DNA from: Clostridiaceae bacterium | GTDB taxonomy: Bacteria; Bacillota; Clostridia; Acetivibrionales; DTU013 | Length of the DNA: 14,257 nt | Reading direction: 5' to 3' | NCBI GenBank assembly: GCA_012799845.1 | Contig: JAAZKL010000184.1 | Coordinates: 1-14,257, forward strand | Part shown: in pieces, positions 12,598 to 14,257 of the stretch | How positions within the stretch are numbered: position 1 is the first letter of the stretch | Layout: each line of letters begins with the position of its first letter | Position numbers and translations under genes: made by a program | The notes under the pieces: generated by a model | Database searches by the model: none | What the model was told of the DNA's origin: nothing | Seen by the model: only the letters and a program-made list of their open reading frames with translations

Positions 12598-13239
12598 ATG
12601 TATAGCTATTACCGTGATAATGCGGGTATGATGCCGATGCAGAATCCGGGTTTGATGCCGGCCCAGAACGCAAACGTGATGCCGGTTCAGAATACAGGAC
12701 TCATGCCGATGCCGAATATGGACCAGATGCCGGCCGGAAATGTGATGCCGAATATGGGTCAGATGCCGGCCTCGAATGTGATGCCGAATATGGGCCTCAT
12801 GCCGTCTGCAAACGTAATGCCGATGTACAATCCATGCAATCCCATGGCAGCGATGCCGGCGCAGATGAACCAGTTCATGGAGATGCCGGCGGAAGATCTT
12901 GAAAACCTTTATCCGCAGACTTATCACGTGATCATGCCCGAAGTCGAGAACGTATGCGACAACTGGGAAGGCAAACACGGGGATAAATGCCCGTCAAACA
13001 AAGAGTATGAATCCATGGTCGCAGACATCTACAAGAAGGTGGAGGCTAATGTGGAAGCCGCGATCAAAAACAGCCCAAATCCCGAAGAAAGACAGTTCTT
13101 CGGCGGCGGCAGGCGCATCCTGAGAGATTTCATAGGCGCGCTCCTGATCACCAATCTCATCCGCAGGAGAAGACGCCCGTTCTTCGGTCAGTTCCCTCCA
13201 TTCTACGGCGGGTTTTATGGCGGCTACCCATTTTACTGA
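12598..13239 (+). CDS. Met/Pro/Asn-rich repeat protein, probable spore coat or spore-associated protein
   Basis: A 213-residue protein in three parts. Residues 1-98 are low complexity, with about 23 Met and repeated NVMPNMG, LMP and QMPA units; two units are encoded by a 36-base period with 20 identical bases. Residues 100-165 look folded (LENLYPQTYHVIMPEVENVCDNW, a CDNWEGKHGDKCP two-Cys segment and a YESMVADIYKKVEANV helix). Residues 167-213 have RRILRDFIGALLITNLIRRRRR followed by an aromatic Gly/Pro/Tyr/Phe tail. This layout, with a conserved Tyr/Pro helix block and an Arg-flanked hydrophobic helix before a GGFYGGYPFY-type end, recalls small clostridial proteins linked to the spore coat, but I recognise no named family. 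There is no signal peptide. The start is chosen by its ribosome site. A strong terminator follows. Confidence 0.72.
   Translation: MYSYYRDNAGMMPMQNPGLMPAQNANVMPVQNTGLMPMPNMDQMPAGNVMPNMGQMPASNVMPNMGLMPSANVMPMYNPCNPMAAMPAQMNQFMEMPAEDLENLYPQTYHVIMPEVENVCDNWEGKHGDKCPSNKEYESMVADIYKKVEANVEAAIKNSPNPEERQFFGGGRRILRDFIGALLITNLIRRRRRPFFGQFPPFYGGFYGGYPFY
12739..12810 (+). repeat. 36-base repeats coding NVMPNMG-type units
   Basis: AATGTGATGCCGAATATGGG occurs identically at 12739-12758 and 12775-12794, period 36 bases. Shorter ATGCCG units continue on both sides. The period keeps the frame, so copy number can change without breaking the protein. Confidence 0.75.
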
Positions 13240-13254
13240 TCGACAAGCGAACTG

Positions 13255-13285
13255 AAATAAGGGGTCCGGACCAGACCCCTTATTT
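13255..13285. terminator. Bidirectional intrinsic terminator
   Basis: A perfect 12-bp stem (AAATAAGGGGTC, 13255-13266, with 13274-13285) around a 7-base loop, with T-rich ends on both strands. It lies 16 bases after the Met-rich gene stop and overlaps the last codon and stop of the minus-strand transglycosylase gene, so it serves both convergent genes. Confidence 0.88.
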
Positions 13286-14056
13286 GCTTTCCCTGCTTTC
13301 GAACAGTTCCACTATTTTATCCCGTTTTTTGTAATACCTCTCCAGGTATTTTTGGTTCAATCCGTATTTGTCATATCCGCCAGGCCCCCGCTGGTATATG
13401 GAAAGAGCCGCATCCCGCTTCGCTTTGCCTTCCAGGCCCTTTACCCTTTTATCGTCCAGTATCCAGCTATAGAAAGCGGTGCCCCATATTATATTGATAG
13501 TGCCGTCCAGCGGGTCATTTTTGGTGTTCAGTTGTTTGGACAGCGTTGGGCCGTGATCTTTGGACAACTGGAAATATCCCATGTATTTCCCGGCGACGCA
13601 CTTTTCCTCGAAATTGCTCTCCACTGATATCAGGGCCAGCATATCGATATAGTCCATCCCTCTTTCTTTGCAGCACTCCCAGAGCAGTTTCTGGTGCTCC
13701 TTCTTCATCGGGATGTCAGACAGGTACCACAGGCTCTCGTCGTCTTCCTCAGCACCGGCGCCCTGTCCGGACGGCGGTCCTGCCAAAGCCGCCGCTGTTT
13801 TCGCGGCATTCTTTGTTTCAGCCGCCGCTATGGCCAGCGCCGGATCCCTTAAAAGGACCGCTGCCTGGTCAATCAGCGATATTGCGGCTATGACGGCGTA
13901 ATAATCGTTTTCTGTGACCTCTTGCCGGGACGTATTGCCCGCTTCATCCGATGCGGCGAGTGCGGCAGTCGGACCTGCCGCTTCTGAAAATACCAGCATC
14001 ACAGCCAATATTAGACTGACGGTCACCTTAACAGACACAAAATACCCCCGTGACAT
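13280..14056 (-). CDS. Secreted lytic transglycosylase-like protein (SLT fold)
   Basis: A 258-residue exported protein. Residues 8-36 form a signal peptide (hydrophobic VTVSLILAVMLVF, then an AALAA cleavage region). An Ala-rich, acidic spacer covers about 40-108. The C-terminal part (about 115-245) is an SLT/lysozyme-like domain: LALISVESNFEEKCVAGKYMGYFQLS, with E146 as the likely catalytic acid in the ESNF motif and GYFQL in place of the usual GLMQ. Such enzymes cleave peptidoglycan glycan strands to anhydro-muropeptides. The ATG at 14056 lacks a clear ribosome site; a GTG at 14038 preceded by GGGGG is an alternative that keeps the signal peptide. The 3' end lies within the terminator shared with the Met-rich gene. 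Confidence 0.85.
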   Translation of the reverse strand: MSRGYFVSVKVTVSLILAVMLVFSEAAGPTAALAASDEAGNTSRQEVTENDYYAVIAAISLIDQAAVLLRDPALAIAAAETKNAAKTAAALAGPPSGQGAGAEEDDESLWYLSDIPMKKEHQKLLWECCKERGMDYIDMLALISVESNFEEKCVAGKYMGYFQLSKDHGPTLSKQLNTKNDPLDGTINIIWGTAFYSWILDDKRVKGLEGKAKRDAALSIYQRGPGGYDKYGLNQKYLERYYKKRDKIVELFESRESK

Positions 14057-14098
14057 ACATGACGTATAATGCTGCCGCTGATACAGCAGCTTAACATA

Positions 14099-14104
14099 AT
14101 TATA
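14099..14104 (-). promoter_or_regulatory. Candidate -10 element for the transglycosylase gene
   Basis: TATAAT on the minus strand, 42 bases upstream of the ATG at 14056. The -35 region is poor. A short GCTGC/GCAGC stem-loop (14071-14090) lies between it and the gene. Confidence 0.35.
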
Positions 14105-14188
14105 ACATTTCAGTCCGGGGGAAAATTTTTCGTTTATATGAAATTTTTATTACAGAGCTTTACTGCACGGATACGGCGATACGTCTGT

Positions 14189-14257
14189 CTACCGGTCCGC
14201 AAGCCTTTTCTCGCCGGTTATCTCCTGGATCGGCCTGATGTCCTGGGTGACCTCCAT
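14189..14257 (-). CDS. 3' end of an unidentified gene
   Basis: An open frame enters from the window edge and reads MEVTQDIRPIQEITGEKRLADR before a TAG at 14191-14189. Its charged, protein-like composition and the codon choice (AGG, ATA, GAG) match neighbouring genes, so it is probably the C-terminus of a real protein. The ATG at the very edge is more likely an internal Met than a start. Too little is visible to name a family. The 132 bases between it and the transglycosylase gene are AT-rich, with no clear terminator. Confidence 0.5.
   Translation of the reverse strand: MEVTQDIRPIQEITGEKRLADR

Noticed and set aside
12610..12880. CRISPR-like periodic repeats
   Set aside because: The repeats are short, in frame and part of a protein-coding region, with no conserved repeat/spacer lengths.
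12427..12978. Minus-strand frame of 183 residues with His/Arg-rich repeats
   Set aside because: It is the antisense of the Met-rich repeat gene; the His/Arg pattern is the mirror of ATGCCG-type repeats, and it has no ribosome site.
1..14257. Defence, toxin-antitoxin, prophage or secondary-metabolite systems
   Set aside because: No nuclease, methylase, toxin, integrase, capsid, NRPS/PKS or maturase genes were recognised on either strand.

Overview
This window looks like a chromosomal segment of an anaerobic, spore-forming member of the Clostridia. The base composition is balanced by eye, with heavy use of AGG and ATA codons and good AGGAGG-type ribosome sites. The spore-former inference rests on near-consensus Spo0A-box and sigma-H-like sequences before one operon, a Met-rich coat-like protein gene with a mother-cell-type promoter candidate, and clostridial-type gene families. 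The genus cannot be fixed from the sequence. No tRNA, rRNA, CRISPR array, transposase or phage gene was seen.

Layout. (1) 1-1824, plus strand: the tail of a GntR/YtrA-type regulator, then an ABC ATPase and its membrane permease, all overlapping (one operon). (2) 1943-4670, minus strand: a HAD phosphatase, a double-GNAT acetyltransferase and a nucleoside phosphorylase, read in that order. Short degenerate direct repeats fill the two gaps between them. (3) 5034-8592, plus strand: a DUF342/FapA-family protein followed by a triple-GAF protein with a degenerate GGDEF-like tail. The second gene is broken by an exact 11-bp tandem duplication that shifts the frame; removing one copy restores a 647-residue protein. 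(4) 8705-10243, minus strand: a leaderless GH18 chitinase-like enzyme and a protein with a C-terminal J domain. (5) 10437-11351, plus strand: a MerR-family DNA-binding domain fused to a GGDEF domain (HGDEF variant). It lies behind a textbook 19-bp-spacer MerR promoter and is divergent from the GH18 gene. (6) 11320-12302, minus strand: a PAP2 phosphatase, whose 3' end overlaps the MerR-GGDEF gene tail-to-tail, and a YbjQ-family protein. (7) 12598-13239, plus strand: a Met-rich, probably spore-associated protein, ending at a bidirectional terminator shared with (8), a secreted lytic transglycosylase-like protein on the minus strand (13280-14056). (9) The last 69 bases are the 3' end of another minus-strand gene.

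The most unusual items are the MerR-GGDEF fusion with its own MerR-type operator, and the DUF342 / multi-GAF operon with Spo0A/sigma-H-like control sites and a recent-looking frameshifting duplication. The idea that the window carries nucleotide-second-messenger sensing tied to sporulation or stationary phase is inference. The domains and DNA motifs themselves are read directly from the sequence.
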